A DNA stretch of 64,000 nt from Cryobacterium sp. PH31-L1 (GTDB taxonomy: Bacteria > Actinomycetota > Actinomycetes > Actinomycetales > Microbacteriaceae): positions 186,001 through 250,000 of the forward strand of contig NZ_JASISM010000005.1 of NCBI RefSeq assembly GCF_030063145.1, read 5' to 3'. Positions 63,398 to 64,000 of this stretch are shown in pieces (the stretch's first letter is position 1; the number at the start of each line of letters is the position of its first letter). Both the position numbers and the translations under genes were made by a program. The notes under the pieces were generated by a model that was given only the letters and a program-made list of their open reading frames with translations, ran no database searches and was not told the origin of the DNA.

Positions 63398-64000
63398 CTA
63401 GTCGGGCTTCCTGGCGCGACTCGGCTGCACCCGCGGCGGCTCCCCCGGCATCTTCGGAAAGTCCGGCGGAAACGGCAGTTCGCCGAGCCCGTTAGCCAGA
63501 TCGCGTTCCCACCACGAATACAGGGTGTCGATGGTGCCAGGCTGATCATGCATAATCGCCCACGGGTCTCCCTGGCCCCGCAGCCGATCCGGAACCGTCA
63601 GAATCGTGAAGGCACGCGGGTCGGCGCCGGCCAATTCGTCCGACTCCAGCGGGCAGGAGACCGGAGCGTGCGGCAGCGGCCGGGGGCTATAGGCGCCGGC
63701 CATGGTGCGATCGCGGTTGGCCTGGTTGTAGTCGATGAAGATACGCTCGCCGCGCTCTTCCTTCCACCAGTTCGTGGTGACCTTCTCGGGCATCCGTCGT
63801 TCCAGCTCGCGCGCGCCGGCAATGACGGCGTGCCGCACGTCGAGAAATTCGTGGGTCGGGGTGATCGGCGCAAAGACGTGCAGACCGCGATTACCGGATG
63901 TCTTCACAAACGCCGTCAGGCCGGCTTCGGCGAGCAGGTTCTTCAGTTCCACGGCGACCGGAACGGTATCGGCGAAGTCCGTGCCCGGCTGCGGATCCAG
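63398..64000 (-). CDS. LigD-type polymerase/primase domain protein, 5' end off the window
   Basis: The 200 visible C-terminal codons run in frame from the window edge: LDPQPGTDFADTVPVAVELK, KTSGNRGLHVFAPI, NWWKEERGERIFIDYNQANRDRT, AGAYSPRPLPHAPVSCPL. These are the polymerase (AEP primase-like) signatures of LigD and stand-alone LigD-polymerase homologues. It ends RVQPSRARKPD with no ligase domain. This is a second LigD-like polymerase 4 kb from the full LigD and may aid end joining or other gap repair. Confidence 0.85.
   Translation of the reverse strand: MDPQPGTDFADTVPVAVELKNLLAEAGLTAFVKTSGNRGLHVFAPITPTHEFLDVRHAVIAGARELERRMPEKVTTNWWKEERGERIFIDYNQANRDRTMAGAYSPRPLPHAPVSCPLESDELAGADPRAFTILTVPDRLRGQGDPWAIMHDQPGTIDTLYSWWERDLANGLGELPFPPDFPKMPGEPPRVQPSRARKPD

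Overview
The window is high-GC DNA with an actinobacterial gene set: Ku with multidomain LigD, a DUF6504–DnaE2 lesion-bypass pair, a BTAD/SARP regulator, maltokinase, and FCD-type GntR regulators. A PKD-domain relic and a heavily iterated heptamer (GCATCCG/CGGATGC) point to the family Microbacteriaceae, perhaps a Cryobacterium-like facultative aerobe. The genus is inference. No rRNA, tRNA, CRISPR array or intact mobile element was seen.

Region 1 (1–14.4 kb) is one-carbon and formate metabolism. It holds an amidase overlapping an acetamidase/formamidase, a MobA-like nucleotidyltransferase, an OFA-type formate/oxalate transporter with an unusual 33-residue companion, an FdhF/YdeP-type molybdenum oxidoreductase, FdhD, MoaA, and a glutathione-independent formaldehyde dehydrogenase. 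A two-gene glycosyltransferase unit (a HEAT-repeat/GT4 fusion, then a GT1 enzyme) sits inside it. Pyruvate formate-lyase and its activase (39–42 kb) are a further likely formate source.

Region 2 (14.5–30.8 kb) has a Tat-exported PhoX phosphatase, a decayed cdaR–glycerate kinase–gntP locus, DUF6504–DnaE2, a bifunctional penicillin-binding protein, a YbdK-type ligase, and a YhgE/Pip membrane protein with an ABC ATPase divergent from a TetR regulator. A broken PKD-domain gene closes the region.

Region 3 (30.8–38.8 kb) is the most unusual part. It contains a flotillin, an alpha/beta-hydrolase–caspase fusion protein, a gluzincin-type metallopeptidase, a stand-alone caspase-like protease and a BTAD/SARP regulator. 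Upstream of both caspase genes are paired heptamers of consensus GTAACNC exactly 11 bp apart, each followed 8–9 bp later by a -10-like hexamer. This is the geometry of SARP operators. I propose a SARP-controlled protease island of unknown role, possibly stress response, regulated death or defence.

Region 4 (39–56 kb) holds pflA–pflB, an acyl-CoA synthetase, an ornithine cyclodeaminase-family enzyme, a maltokinase, an astacin-type protease with a seven-repeat propeller, and a GntR-controlled nitrilase–amino-acid permease–nitrilase unit. Region 5 (56–64 kb) holds Ku and LigD (divergent), a PAP2 phosphatase, a DUF1206 membrane protein, a VOC protein, a Xi-type glutathione-transferase-like enzyme, and the end of a second LigD-type polymerase gene cut by the window edge.
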